Source: Parascedosporium putredinis
Lineage: Eukaryota > Ascomycota > Sordariomycetes > Microascales > Microascaceae
Reading direction: 5' to 3'
Length of the DNA: 64,000 bases
Assembly: GCA_949357655.1 (NCBI GenBank)
Contig: CASHTG010000012.1
Coordinates: forward strand, 3,100,001 to 3,164,000
A program made the translations under genes and the position numbers. How positions within the stretch are numbered: the stretch's first letter is position 1; every line of letters begins with the position of its first letter. The notes beneath the pieces were generated by a model that worked only from the letters and a program-made list of their open reading frames with translations, had not been told where the DNA came from and made no database searches. Of this stretch, positions 48,464-61,025 are shown one piece after another.

Positions 48464-50865
48464 ATGGCGACCAAAGAGAATACCTTGAGGGACAAGCAAA
48501 TCGGTTCGTCTTCCCCCATTATTCCCGAGATATAGTCGCAAATTGCCTAACTAGGCGCTCAAAGTCTCAATAAAACGTATCCTCAACCTCAATCATGATG
48601 TCGAGACAGCCGACGCCGAGGACCCGAATGCCAACGGCGGTGTTCGGTCCTCCGCCCAGATCCTAACCTCTGAGGGCGAACCTATCTGGAAGGTCTTGGT
48701 GTTTGACGATCTTGGGCGCGACGTCATCAGTAGTGTATTGAGGGTCAGCGACCTAAGATCCATGGGTGTGACGATGCATATGTAAGTCTTGGAGTGGAAT
48801 AGTCGCTCACCGCTAGCTTACGCATGTGCTGATCTTGAGGTTACCATCTAAAGGCATATTGGAGCATCGCGCCACCCGATCCCCGAAGTCCCCGTCATAT
48901 ACCTCGTCGAACCCACCTCAAAGAACCTGAAGGCCATTACCAATGACTTGCAAAATGGTCTTTACTCTCCGGCACACATCAACTTCCTTTCCTCGCTACC
49001 ACGGGTTCTCCTGGAAGAATTCGCTGCTGAGACTGCAACAGCTGGGACCTCGGAGCACATCTCGCAGTTATTCGACCAATATCTCAACTTTATTGTAGCA
49101 GAGCCGAACCTCTTTAGCCTCGGGTTGCAGAAAGAGCACACGTATTGGGCCCTGAACAGCGCGAAAACCAGTGACGCGGAGCTTGAGCGGGTGGTCGACA
49201 GGATTGTCAGCGGATTGTTCAGTGTCGTTGTAACGCTAGGTGAGTGGACGCTCTGTCTTTATTGTGCGCTTGCGAGCGCCGGGCTAACCCTCTCCAAACA
49301 TAGGCGTGATCCCAATCATCCGCTGTCCCAAGGGCGCTGCTGCCGAGATGATATCCACTAGACTTGATCGAAAGCTCCGAGATCACATCCTCAACTCCAA
49401 AGACAACCTATTTTCACTCGGTGCCAGGTCCACTTCATCCACAGGAACGCCAGCCTCGCGTCCCGTGCTCATTATCCTCGACCGAAATGTCGACCTCATT
49501 CCCATGCTCTCCCACTCGTGGACATACCAATCCCTAGTACACGATGTCCTTAATATGAAGCTCAACCGCATCACCATTGAAGCACCAATAGATGAGAATA
49601 ATCCAGCGAGAGGAACCTCCAAGAAGAGTTACGATCTCACCTCGAACGACTTCTTCTGGGCCAAGAACGCGAGCTTGCCCTTCCCCCAGGTTGCTGAGGA
49701 TATCGACGCCGAGCTTACCCGTTATAAGGAGGAAACCGCTGCGATCACGAAAAAGACCGGTGTGGCCGATCTGGAAGACCTCCAGAATGACACCAGCGCC
49801 AGCGCCCAACACCTCAAGGCCGCCATTACCCTACTACCTGAAATGAGGGAACGCAAGAGCATCCTTGACATGCACATGAACATTCTTGCTGCCCTCCTCA
49901 CTGGTATCAAGGACAGGCAGCTAGACACGTTTTTCGAGACTGAGGAGAACGTAACAAAGCTCACCAAACCCCAGATTCTGGAGATTGTCAAGGATGGCAC
50001 GAAAGGCAATCTTCCAATAGACAAATTGCGACTCTTCGTCATCTGGTTCTTGAGCACCGAATTCGACGTCAGCCGGTCGGAATGGGAGGAATTCTCGCAG
50101 GCGTTCACGGAGGCGGGAGTCAACTCCGAGTCTCTAGCCTATATTCGACAGTAAGTCAGCCCGTCGGGGAGAGCAAGAATAACAACCCAGTTTCGCCTCC
50201 ATGCTAATGAATGCTGTAGAGTCCGCGCCACGACCAAGATGACACAATTGACCACCGTCAACAGCACCTCTGCTGCCCAGCAATCGTCGTCTAACGATCT
50301 TTTCCAGCGCTTCTCCTCTATTTCCAATCGACTGACTGATCGTCTCAAGGATACTGGTGTCCCAACCGGGCTCTCATCCAATTTTGAATCACTGATCGGT
50401 GGCATCAAGAACTTCCTCCCAGCCAACCGAGACCTCACCATCACCAAGATCGTAGAGAGTATCATGGACCCTTCCACTGCTTCCAGCTACGCCATTGCCA
50501 AGACGGAAAATTATCTCTATTTCGACCCGCGGTCCGCCAACGCGCGCGGAACGATGCCGCCCCCAGTACGATCCGGGCAGGGGGAGCCAACCCCCGGGTG
50601 GCATGCCCAGCGGCTCTGGCCTAGGTGCCCAGGGCGCCGGCACGGGGCCAGCTTTGGCCAAAGACGGCAGGGCTTCACCGAGGCTGTCGTCTTCACCGTC
50701 GGCGGAGGTAGCATGGATGAGTATGGCAACCTGCAAGAGTGGGTGGCACGTGCGGGCAGCGACCGCGCCAAGAAGAGAGTCGTATACGGTAGCACGGAGC
50801 TGCTGAATGCCAAGGAGTTTATCAGCGAAGAGCTGGAGAGGTTGGGCAAGGAGATTGGTAGCTAA
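48464..50865 (+). CDS. SLY1: SLY1, Sec1/Munc18 protein of ER-Golgi fusion
   Basis: Cytosolic SM-family protein that binds the syntaxin Sed5 and promotes ER-Golgi SNARE assembly. Exons: 48464-48503, 48565-48781, 48854-49239, 49304-50150 and 50220-50865. The first exon reads MATKENTLRDKQI and joins VSIKRILNLNHD, as in fungal relatives. Motifs: WKVLVFDDLGRDVISSVLRV, IPEVPVIYLVEPT, GLFSVVVTLGVIPIIRCPKG, PVLIILDRNVDLIPMLSHSW, and the C-terminal GFTEAVVFTVGGGSMDEYGN. Length is near 700 residues, normal for the family. The frame is open throughout, but between the C run 50560-50564 and the G run 50644-50647 a neighbouring frame reads as a more typical Gly/Pro/Gln linker, so two compensating undercalls are likely there. 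It converges on the chitin synthase. Confidence 0.95.
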
Positions 50866-51824
50866 GCTAAACGGGTCGCTGGTTTCTTGCCTCGCCATTC
50901 GGGATTCACAAGGAAAACCGGGGTTGCATGTGCTGATAATGAAAAGAACGGCAAGCCTTCTAAAGTCGGGCTTCCCGCGAGATTACGGGAAATTAAGTAG
51001 AGTGGATCGAATGGGTGGGGAAACCGTTAGGTGTACCCGTCCCGTATATGCGGAGAAATACAAAAACGAGAACAGACGAACCCATTTTTTCAAAGACTTG
51101 AGCCGTTGGGCCTGTGAAGACATTCAGCTCCTCCACCAGTCCACTATTTGCTATCATATCATATAAGGATTTTACAGAGTGAGGATAGGGCGTCTGGGGC
51201 CGAGCCGATATTCCCCACCCTTCCACGAGCAGTTCGGCTTACCAGATGTGCCACCAGATACGCCAGTCAAGAGAAGGTGGAAAATACAAGTGATACTTGG
51301 AGGTAAATCTTGAGATCATAGACATTATTTCGAACCTAAAAAGAACATTGAAGACCAAAAACCCCCAACAAGGGCCAGCACTCCAACCAGAATTCAAGGT
51401 AGCCCAGGCGAAGGAAACAACGAGTCGGCAATGATGGTGACGGACTAGATGCACCCCACATGGCCTCCAGACCAGGTATCTACATGGCAGCTCCTCCAAC
51501 CCGGAATGCATTGTGATCATGAGCAGAAACGAGAACGGTGCAAGATGAGACAGCACGTACACACAAGATGACGAAAAAGGTTTCTAACAACAAGAAGAAC
51601 AACGAAGCATAAGGCATATGAGAGGCAAAATGACATGACATGAGACAACGGCCTTACATTTCGTGAAGGGTATTGAGGAAAAAGGAGAGAAAAGGAAAAG
51701 AAAACAACAGAGATACGTGTAGCATCAAGCTAAGTATCGCAGGTTCGAGGTGCACCTTTCTACGCATATAAACGCCCAAAAAGAATCATAAGCGAAAAGA
51801 GGGAGACTTTTGGGGTAAGCGTGT
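50866..51824. other. Convergent 3' region SLY1/chitin synthase
   Basis: About 1 kb between stop codons, mostly A-rich, presumably two 3' UTRs. No gene is seen. Confidence 0.6.
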
Positions 51825-54800
51825 TTATACACCGCGGAACATCCTAACCACAAGGAACCACATGGCGCCAATGAACTTGAAAGCACTCAGTCCAGCAACA
51901 CTCCAGAGGACGACACTCATGTAGATGTTGACGCGCTGATCGCCATCAGTCTGGTTGGGGCTGATATGGTCAAGACCGGCAGCCGAGAGGACAGCAGCGA
52001 TAAGAGCAAAGTTGGAGATCATCCAACCGAGCACGGTAATGGATCGAATGGCGCGGTAGTAGTCCATCTGCTTCTCTTCCAACTGCGCAGGTGTGGGTGT
52101 CGTTTTCACAACCTTGGGCTTCTCACGGAAGACGGACAATTCCTTCATGTACTGAGCATCGAGATCGGTCTCGTCGGGAAGATCTGTTTTACCGGCGCCA
52201 TCCTTGGTGGAGACGGACGGGAGAGCCTCCGCCTTGTCGTCGCCCTTGGTGCCCCACGAGACATCATGGGTGTTGCAGAAGGCGTACACGTTGAGGACGT
52301 TGACGTATGTCGGGGTGAGCAAGACGTACTGGATCAGCGAGGTAACCATGTGCCAGGGATCAAACATGAGGAGTGATGCGATAAACCAGATTCCGTACGT
52401 GGCGGTGACTGAGATGATCAGATTGTAGAAGACTGGGTTCTTGAGTAAATCCTCGGGACTGAAACCGTTTTCGTCGTTGATATCTTTGAGGATAGCGTGG
52501 ACGGAGATGTAGATGGCAGCGAACATGAGATAACTACAGCGCAAGGTCAGCATTTAGGATAGAGTAAGCAACAAGGGCAAGGAGGGAAACTCACATCATG
52601 ATGATAGCCCAGAAATAAACCATGATACCATAGAACTTGCCGGATCCCGCGGGACGGTTACCCATGGAAAGGACGAAGCAAGTCATTAGAGAGATGCCGT
52701 ATAACCAAGCGAACACGATACCCAGGATATTACCAACTTGCCCGAGAAGCTCCTCCTCGGCCAAACTTGTCGTCAGAATCTTGAACACGAGGAAGAAGTT
52801 ACCGAGACCGAACCAAGCGAAAATCATGTTAATGGTGTTGAAGACGAATTCGATGAAGAACATTAGCTTCCGGAAGATGGAATGATCAGAGCGGAAGAAA
52901 TCGTGGAAATGGGCAATGGCGTAGATAGCGGCGAAGAAGGAACCGTTCAGCCAGCGGCGTCGCTGCAGGACCAGTTCCTGGACTGTGTCAGGCACATCGG
53001 TCTCGCCAGTAGCAGACTTGACGTATTGCAAAATCCAGTGGCAGTTGCGTTTGGTGACAAGCTCGAAGCACAGAATACGATCTTCGGCGAGGTACATGTT
53101 GGCAGTGAAGATACCAGCCCCAGCACCATGCAGTTTCTCACCTGCAAAATACTTCTCCAGCGGGCCCTGGCCATTCTTATCGTTCTGGAGGGCCACATAC
53201 CGGTAGGCAGAGAAGGCACCGGGCAACACGGAAATAAAACCAAAAGCAGACTCGAGCGGCTTGTCTAGGATGTTGCTCATCTTGTACTCGAAGTTCTGTG
53301 TTGCCACGAGGGGATTGATCAGGTTTCTGCCACCTGTTCCCAACATAGCCTTGATCTCTCCGCAAGCGCCAGCGCACATAGGTTCGAGATCGAAGGCCCT
53401 CCACAAGTCGTAAATCGATCGGCCGCCTGGCTTTGTACCGGCGTCAAGGAGGACGCAAATGTTTGGATCGAGAACTCTGCCAAAGGCTTGGAAGAACCAC
53501 CGATGGGAGTTGATCTTCTTCTGGTTCTTTTCCTTCAGGCAGAATAGGATCTGCACCGGTTGCTGCTTGGGGATGAGTTGAACGACATCGTTCTTGATCT
53601 GCATGCCCACCTGCGTGGTATACTCGTAGATATGGGCCGTGACATCTTTCTTGTTGACTTGCTGCTTGGCAATGCCTTCTTGGTAAACACCCATACCAGC
53701 AAGAAGCGCCCTGGTCCTGGGGTTGATCTTTCCACGGCCGTCGCTCACAACGCAGACCACAATCTTCTTCCAGGCATCCTTGCCCCAGGTCTTGCTGTTG
53801 GCACGGTTGCACATGTACTCGACGTTCTTGAAAACACCCATCATTGTTCTCGCGAACAAGATCTCGTCCTCATTATACATGGTGACAACGATGAAGAGCT
53901 CGGTCGGGCGGGGCTTACTAAAGAGCTTCTGGCGCAGGGTGAAGTTGGTCTCGTAGAACTCGGAGGGGTCGCACGTCGCGGCGGTATAGCGCATATGAGT
54001 AAACTCGTCGCGCTCACCGTGGGGGAGCTGGTTGAGAAGCCTGGGCGGTACAGGGCAATCAAGGACAAGGTTACCACGATAGAGCAGTACCTGCTTGATT
54101 GTCTTCCCGCGCTTCAGTCCACCACCCTGGACAGGCTGCTGCTGAGCCTGTGCGGCCTGATGGTCAACAGGGTCTCGGTAGGCTTCGCTCATGTTCGACT
54201 CCTGGTGAGTGAGCATTGGCCTGTTATCATCGTAGCCGTAGCCTTCGTGGTGGTCGGGTTCGTACGGTTGGTTATAATAGGCGTCATGGTGCTGTTCCGG
54301 ATTGACGGCATAGTCAGCTCGTCCGTGAGTGTTGCTAAAGTTGTCGACGGAGTGCTACAAGTTCAAAAGACAGAGGCAAAGTGTTAGCTCACTCTCCGGT
54401 ATGACCAGTCTTCGCTGTCCAAGAGGGAGACTCACCGCAGCGTTCAGCTGCAAGTTGTCGCTTGGGCTATGGTAACGGGTTGGTCCCGTAGGCATCTGAA
54501 GATGGGTCGCATGGCGGTCATCGTAGGGGTTATCGTCCAGTTGGTAACCATGCTGAAGAGGATGCCCCGGCGAGGGGGTTCGGTGTGCCCTGTTATCCAT
54601 AGGATAATGGTCGTCTAAGTCAAGGGCAGCGAGGGTTAGAATAAGTCGTCAAGATGGAGAGCATCAACGAGCAGGTCTTTGCTTGTCTCCTTTGGCACCG
54701 GCCCAGGCGTGTGTAGCAAGATCAAGCCCCAGGGTGGCCTCGGGTATCTATTGAGCTTTTGGAATCGAAGAGGAAGGGGTCCTGAGGAAATGCCAGGGAG

Positions 54801-55102
54801 GGATTGTGGATCGTAGGATAAGGTCAGGAGGGGATTGCCGGCTAAAAGAGCCAAGGTTGGAGGTTGCGACTCTCCGTTGACACAGCCAAAGAAGAACCGG
54901 AATATGCGTCGACGAGTTCAAGCACCCCACCCACGTATGCGCAGCAAATGGGTCGAGGTCGCAAAAGCCACAGGCGGGTGAGAAGGAGGTGAAGGGCGCG
55001 GGCAAAGGAGATGAGATGAGGGTATGTCGAGTACACGAGAGGACCAGAGGAAGGGGGTAGAGAGAGAAGAAAGGTCTACTTACCCAAGCGATTATACGAC
55101 AT
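51825..55102 (-). CDS. Class III chitin synthase (intact)
   Basis: Integral plasma-membrane glycosyltransferase (GT2) polymerising UDP-GlcNAc into wall chitin; class III enzymes act in hyphal tip growth. Exons: 55084-55102 (19 nt), 54436-54614, 52595-54354 and 51825-52533. The 19-nt first exon gives MSYNRL and runs into DDHYPMDNRAHRTPSPGHPL, matching class III starts. Catalytic motifs: TMYNEDEILFARTM, VVCVVSDGRGKI, VLLDAGTKPGG, AEDRILCFELV, and QRRRWLNGSFFAAIYA. About seven hydrophobic segments follow, ending WFLVVRMFRGV. The VFKNVEYMCNRANSKTWG region and C-terminal NTHDVSWGTKGDDKAEALPS fit class III rather than I/II. Predicted length is about 888 residues, normal for the family, with no frame break in 2.7 kb of coding sequence. 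The first intron is long (about 470 nt). Confidence 0.96.
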
Positions 55103-58100
55103 TGTTGCAATACCAATGCTCCTGAGACGGAAAACCGAGTTGCCAAGTGTTGAGAGGTGTGGAAGACTGCGACTGGACGTCAAGATCGGGTTGCCCTTGG
55201 GGATTGGACGTGATCGCTGCAAGGGTCGTCAACGGCCCGTGAGGGGGGCTCTTTCAAGAAAGGGTGTATGTGGGCTCGTCGGGTATCACGAGGAATTGGG
55301 CTCCCTCTGCGCGCAGACTCTTTTGATGTTCTGCAAAAGTCTCGAGTTAGGCGGCCCCTTGAATCCTGCAGAAGCTGGTTGTGAGGCTCTCTGACTTGAG
55401 CGATCCTATCTCCAGGGACGAATGTCAAGGTGGGGAGCGGAAAGGGAGAATGGGTAGAGAATGGCGAATATCGCCGAAAGAACGATGTGCCTCTCTGTTT
55501 CAGGAAGATTAATGCTTGCAGCGTACCGAAGCGCAACGAGGGACCAAGGAAAGAAACTTCACGAGGAAGAGAAGAATTGTCGAGTTCTTCCCGAGGAAAG
55601 AGGCAGCCTCTCGTCAAAAAAAACGGAGAAGACGGGTCGCAGGCACCTTGGCACAAGCTAAAGTACATTGGTTGACGTACCCCGATAATAAGGGGGCGGG
55701 GGTAGTTGCGTTTCAGAAATCCCAAGGAAGGCGCAGGATTGTCATATCCCAAGATCTTACAAGTACAGCTCCACTACCAGTGCAGTGTACATTCACGAGC
55801 CCTCAAGCTCCACGCGAGTTCCTGAGTACATTACGCTGCTCTGCTCTGCACTGCAGCGTTTGCCAGATTCCAGACACTAGCGCACCCACGGAGAGGGACA
55901 CTGCCGTTGCAGCTAACGCTCCACTTTTGCTTTTGACGTTTCCAGAGTGAGAACATCTGCCAGGGCCAGAGAGGAACTTGCAGGGCCCCAGCCACGGTGA
56001 ACCGAATCCCAAGAAAACGAAAGGAAAAGGAAATCAAGATGGCGCTTTCAGCTCCCGTTTGTCGGGCGACAGGTTCTGGTCTGTTTTTCTCCCTTTGTCT
56101 TCTCCTTCCTTCTCGGATACATCCCCCTCCCCAAAACGTTTCGTGGCGACAAAAGTCATCCATAGATGGATCTATTTTAGTTCTTTTCGTTTGTCTGGGT
56201 CCTTCAGCCCTTGAAGTTTGTGGCACTGTGGCGGCGCAGGCTCCCCTTGGACAAGCCATTGGCTTGAGCTCCCCTCAGAGGCTGGTCAATCATTGTCCAC
56301 CATTTGAACGTGCTCGGAAGGGCACAAAATCCACTCTTGTCGAGGTCTTATTACCATCAGGACCTTCAGAGTAAAATGAGCCTTGCCTGTTGAAGTGGAG
56401 GCAGCGGCAAACCGGCAATATCAAGACCCGTCCGCGACTCCATCGCGTCGGCCGAGACCAGCACAGAGCAGACACCGAAAAGATAGGGTCATTTCCAATC
56501 GCCTCGAGGCAAAATCTCGTGTAATAAATCCAGGCTTGAAGCGGGATGGCGCAGGGGCCTTGGAAGAGAATGTCCCACGTTTCTGGAAATTTGTTTGGCG
56601 ATACAAGCCACGGCAGAAGTCTCGACCGTCATCAGAATTGAAATATTAAGGTATTTGCCTCCCCGAGGGATGGGGGCCCAATTACCATGTTAGGACACTC
56701 ATAGTACACCTTCATCAGTCTAGATTCCGTTCAAGTCCACCCACACAAGGTCCTTTGTACTCCATCCCTCCCCATCCAGAACTGGTTTCTCAGACACTTG
56801 ATTGGCCATCCCCACAGTCCTAGAGCCGAGTCGAGCTGGCGCATGCACATTACGACTGGCGATGCACTGCCCCTGAATTACGCAGTGGCAAAATCCCTGC
56901 TGATCAGATGCTCAGATCCGCTTTTTCCCTTGTCCCCCTTCTGGCAAGCTAGAATGCCTTGAATGCGAACCTAGGATAACCTTTGTTGTGTGGAGAGAAG
57001 TCGATCTCGGATTGCACTTGTCTCGAGGGGAAAAGGGGAGATTGGCCGCCATGTCGCTCCGTGGAAGATCGACCGTGGATAAGGTTGCTATCCGTTTCAC
57101 GGGTCTCAATGCAAAAGTCGACTTGGTGTTCGGCCCTAGTCGAAAAGGTCATGCCTCGTCCTTTGCCGCTACTATCGTGAGGCAAGGCGGGTTCCAGCAA
57201 CGTTATGCGCAGCCCTTCCAAGCAAAGACTATGTCCGTCCAATGCTTACAATCCCGGGACCGAAGCTTCAATTGGAATTGGGATTCCAGATGGCTCATGA
57301 CACGTATGAAAGGCCGCCTCATAAAGGCGCACCCGTAATTGTGTCCATTGCGAATTTTTTCCTGCCAGCACTGTCCGTGAAATGTTCATATCGTGTTGTC
57401 ATTCCAGGTGGCTTGAGATCGAAGAGGTGTTTCCTAGCCCGATCAGCCCCCAACAAGCCAGCCAGCAGCCAGGCCATTTTCATGTCACATGCCAACAGGA
57501 CGAGCATTGAAGCCTCTCGTATTGCTCTTTAGGTTGGGAGATACGACTTCGGTTCATCCACCCATAGCCGTCGTCCGCATCTGCGCCACGGCTTTCGCCA
57601 CGATTTGTATTGATTTCTTGCAGAGGGCGCTGCAGACACCCATAACTCTGAGAAAAGCTAACGATCTGCTCTTATCCCGAAGCGTGATATCAGGATCAAC
57701 TAGTCCCCCAAGTAGGCATCGATGCATAGGCAAGATAGGGTAGGTGTGTGGTGCTTCAAGTACATGTAACCAACAGGTGATCGAGCAACGCATTGCTCTT
57801 GCCCAAGTTATTCCATGTTGCCATTCCATAACGGCTTGCCAGCGTATTTGCCAGAAACCACAAGATTGAGGTTGACCAGCCCTTTCACTTGGTCGGCCCA
57901 CCAAGACCCCGCGTTTGCCCAAGACCAGGCCCGATCGTTTGGGCCAGATCCCCCATCTGCACGAAGACTATGTGGTCACTGGCTCGCGACCCACGTGTTT
58001 ACTCATCAGCCAGATCATCATCATGGTGTGGCTCTGCCCGATGCCGAGCAACAGCAATCGGTATGGATGCATAGAGTTGCGAGGTGGTTAGAGTAATACG

Positions 58101-58806
58101 CTGGTTTGCCCCCGCGAACATCGTCTCGAAGGAATTGGGGCTTCACGTCCGTTGAGAGCTGAGAACACAACACCAGAAGTTGATGGGCCCGTTTATTAAT
58201 TTGACGAGTGTTGGCTAAAATCAGAGGGAGTCATGTAATGCTATATGTCGCAAGATCACCAATCTAGTACTGCATTCCAGTGGCCGGCCAGGAAAGAACA
58301 TAATAAACATCACGACGCACGAAATTGGTGTCATCGAGAGCCAGGGCGTCGGGAACGTAGAGAACAAGGAAACATGGAGGAGATACTGCACTTTGTTGCG
58401 GACTTCAATGTTCAATCCCATCGGTGAGAGTCGAGAATCTAATCATCAAGTGGCTTCAGCCCAGTGATGAAATCGTTCGCGCTGCCCTTCTACTTGGAGT
58501 TCGGCTCAAGGAGAATTGAAGGCGAAGCGAGGGTGCACGAATTGATCAATCAAGAGTTATCAGCTCCAATGTTCAATGTTGGCTTTGGTGGGGTGATTGA
58601 GGGGTCCAGGGCAAGCCCAAGCCCGCCACTTACACTTTGGACTGCCCCTCAATATTTGCCTAGTCTCCAGCCTTTTATCGCATTCCGAGTCTCCGTCATC
58701 GGGGAGCATCTTTCAAATTTTTGCCTGGCACATCACCCAAATCCCCTGATCCAACCAGCCTCCGCCGCGCCCATCGCAACTCGTAGAGGTTTACCATTCC
58801 GCAAAT
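55103..58806. other. Divergent intergenic region chitin synthase/homoserine kinase
   Basis: About 3.7 kb of upstream DNA for two outward-facing genes. The longest open frame (minus strand, 55,180-55,752) has no family features. A Gcn4/Cpc1-like half site is present near 58,227. No repeat family or RNA gene is seen. Confidence 0.5.
58227..58234 (-). promoter_or_regulatory. Possible Cpc1/Gcn4 site upstream of homoserine kinase
   Basis: The minus strand reads ATGACTCC, which matches the ATGACTC core of the general amino-acid control activator (consensus TGACTCA), about 570 nt upstream of the threonine-pathway gene. Such a short match occurs by chance in a 3.7-kb region, so support is weak. Confidence 0.25.
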
Positions 58807-60122
58807 ATGGCACAGTCAGAGACCTTTACCATCAGGACTCCCTGCTCGTCCGCCAATATTGGCCCTGGCTTCGACGTCATTGGCCTCGCCCTCTCCATCT
58901 ACCTCGAGCTCACCGTCACCATTGACCGCTCCAAGACCTCGTCTGAGCTGCCCCTCAACTGCCGTATAACCTACGAAGGCGAGGGTGAGAACTCGGGAGA
59001 CATCTCGCTTGACCCTCCAAGAACCTCATCACTCGCGTCGCCCTCTACGTTCTCAGGTGCAATGGCCAACGCGCCTTCCCCGTCGAAACACATGTTCACA
59101 TCAAGAACCCAATTCCCTCGGCCGTGGCCTGGGAGCTCTGGCGCTGCTGTCGTAGCCGGTGTTATGCTTGGAAAGGAGGTTGGTAGCCTTCATCATCTCG
59201 ACAACGACCGGTTATTCGACTTCTGCTTGATGATCGGTGAGTGACCCCCCTTGTCTTCGGCTTGCCCGCGGCCCCCGAAAAAAATTACCCCACGTCATGC
59301 GCCGGCCCAACCAACGATTGGCAACGTCGTCCACGTTTCTACGTTTCTCCACCACACCAGGTACCCATATGCCCGTATATTCGTATATACTGACACGCGT
59401 AACTGCGGCTTGTAGAAAGGCATCCCGACAATGTCGGCGCTGCGCTATTTGGAGGCTTCGTCGGCACCTACCTAAAGCCCCTGTCGCCCGAGGACGTTGC
59501 CCGCGTTGAGATCCCCCTGAGCGAGGTCCTCCCCGAACCTGCCGGCGGCGTTGATACCGGAAAGAGCCCGCCGGAGCCTCCCTTTGGCATCGGCCACCGA
59601 ATCAACTTTCCTTGGGCAAAGGAGATTAAGGCCATCGCCATCATCCCCGACTTCGTCGTCGCCACACACGACGCCCGTTCCGTTCTTCCCAAGGACTATT
59701 CCCGTGCCGATGTGGTACGTATCCCTTTCCCACTAACCGCAGTATGAGTCCCGAGCTAACGATTCACCCCAGACTTTTAACCTCCAGAGGATAGCCCTGC
59801 TTCCCGTCGCGCTCGGCCAGTCCCCTCCCGACCCGGAGCTCATCTACTTGGCGATGCAAGACAAGATTCACCAGCCCTACCGAAGCACCCTCATCCCAGG
59901 CCTAGGAGAGATCGTCAGCTCCATGTCCCCTCCACGCAACCGGGATTCCTCGGTTGCTGTCTGTCCGGCGCTGGTCCTACCATTCTCGCCCTTGCCACTA
60001 GCAATTTTGAGGAAATCGCCAACAAGATCATTGCTATATTAAAGAAGTCTAACCCCAAGCCCGACTTGGCTTGCCAATGGCGCATCCTTGAGCCTGCCAA
60101 CGGCACCGAGGTCATCAGGTAA
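58807..60122 (+). CDS. THR1: Homoserine kinase (four frame breaks)
   Basis: GHMP-family kinase making O-phospho-L-homoserine from homoserine and ATP, the penultimate step of threonine synthesis; cytosolic. Exons: 58807-59236, 59416-59714 and 59773-60122. It starts MAQSETFTIRTPCSSANIGP with GFDVIGLALSIYLEL following. The ATP-binding glycine loop reads PLGRGLGSSGAAVVAGVMLG once three missing bases are restored. Later motifs are ERHPDNVGAALFGGFVGTYL, AIAIIPDFVVATHDAR, and a C-terminal SGAGPTILAL. The frame breaks at 59013-59015, 59115-59117, 59131-59133 and 59942-59944, each a run of three C or G that needs a fourth. Two of these flank the catalytic loop. Length is about 360 residues, normal for the family. 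Confidence 0.95.
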
Positions 60123-61025
60123 CTCGTTAGTCATCGCCTCAGAGATTGCTATCGCCAGTGCACGCAGTTATCAAAGCAACCCTCACTCCCCCGGGCCTGT
60201 CATGCTCAGTATCCCAAACTTCTCATCCGCAGCGGGGGAAGGCTAGGGGACCGAGGCGCTCGCTTCTCAAGCCGCTCCCCAGACTTCAAATGCCTTTCAA
60301 AAGTCCAAGTTTGGTCGTTTAGGCGAGACTTTTACAACTAGCTATAGTACTCCTAGTTCTAGAGGAACGGGTTCAGACGTGTCCGTTCCTCCAGTTTGAT
60401 TCTCGAGAAAGGGGACTCTTCCGCACAGATCATTACCATGATAGATAGGGATAAATGGAGGATTGATACCCAAATCTCAAATAATCCAGCTTCAAGGCTT
60501 AACCATGTGCCACTTTCAACTCTCAATCGAGGGGTTTCTCTCCATTTAGAGTCCCATCTTTCTCTGAATTGTAGCTGTATGTAGAATTACGCCGGCGGGT
60601 TAGAGCAGAGACTTTTCCTACACAACCACAAGGCCTCAGTAGTTTATAGGTTGCAATAATGTGGTTATCTTTCACATACGACCAAAGCCTGCTGAAAACA
60701 CGCGATCCCGTCCGCTCTCGCCTAGTTAAGCCTCAGAGCGTCAGATTAGTAGTTGGGTCGGTGACGACCAGCGAATCCCTGATGTTGTATGTTTTTTGTC
60801 CCTCGCCAATCTCAATATCTCAAGGCGTCTTTTCAGGCCAACGTCTCTCCTCTCTTCGATTGCAGCGAGCGACAGTCGCAGTGATGAAAGGCGTAAAGAC
60901 ATGGAGCACAATCAAATCACTGCCGAGGGGGCGCTTTGAAGAACTGGTCAGACGTTTAGGTTCATAAAACACCTCTAGATATAAAGTATACGAGAAAAAG
61001 GAAAAATAATACGTTATTTAGCTGT
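60123..61025. other. Convergent 3' region with a hairpin
   Basis: About 0.9 kb between the stops of homoserine kinase and the aldolase. A 9-bp inverted repeat lies at 60362-60391. Small open frames here have no recognisable content. Confidence 0.55.
60362..60391. repeat. 9-bp perfect inverted repeat
   Basis: GAGGAACGG at 60362-60370 and its reverse complement CCGTTCCTC at 60383-60391 enclose a 12-nt loop. It lies 240 nt beyond the homoserine kinase stop, plausibly in its 3' UTR or just past it. Confidence 0.7.

Noticed and set aside
53560..54387. 275-codon plus-strand open frame within the chitin synthase
   Set aside because: Antisense to an intact exon with all GT2 catalytic motifs; no independent features.
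55180..55752. 190-codon minus-strand open frame between chitin synthase and homoserine kinase
   Set aside because: No domain, signal or composition bias; overlaps open frames on the other strand; position fits an upstream regulatory region.
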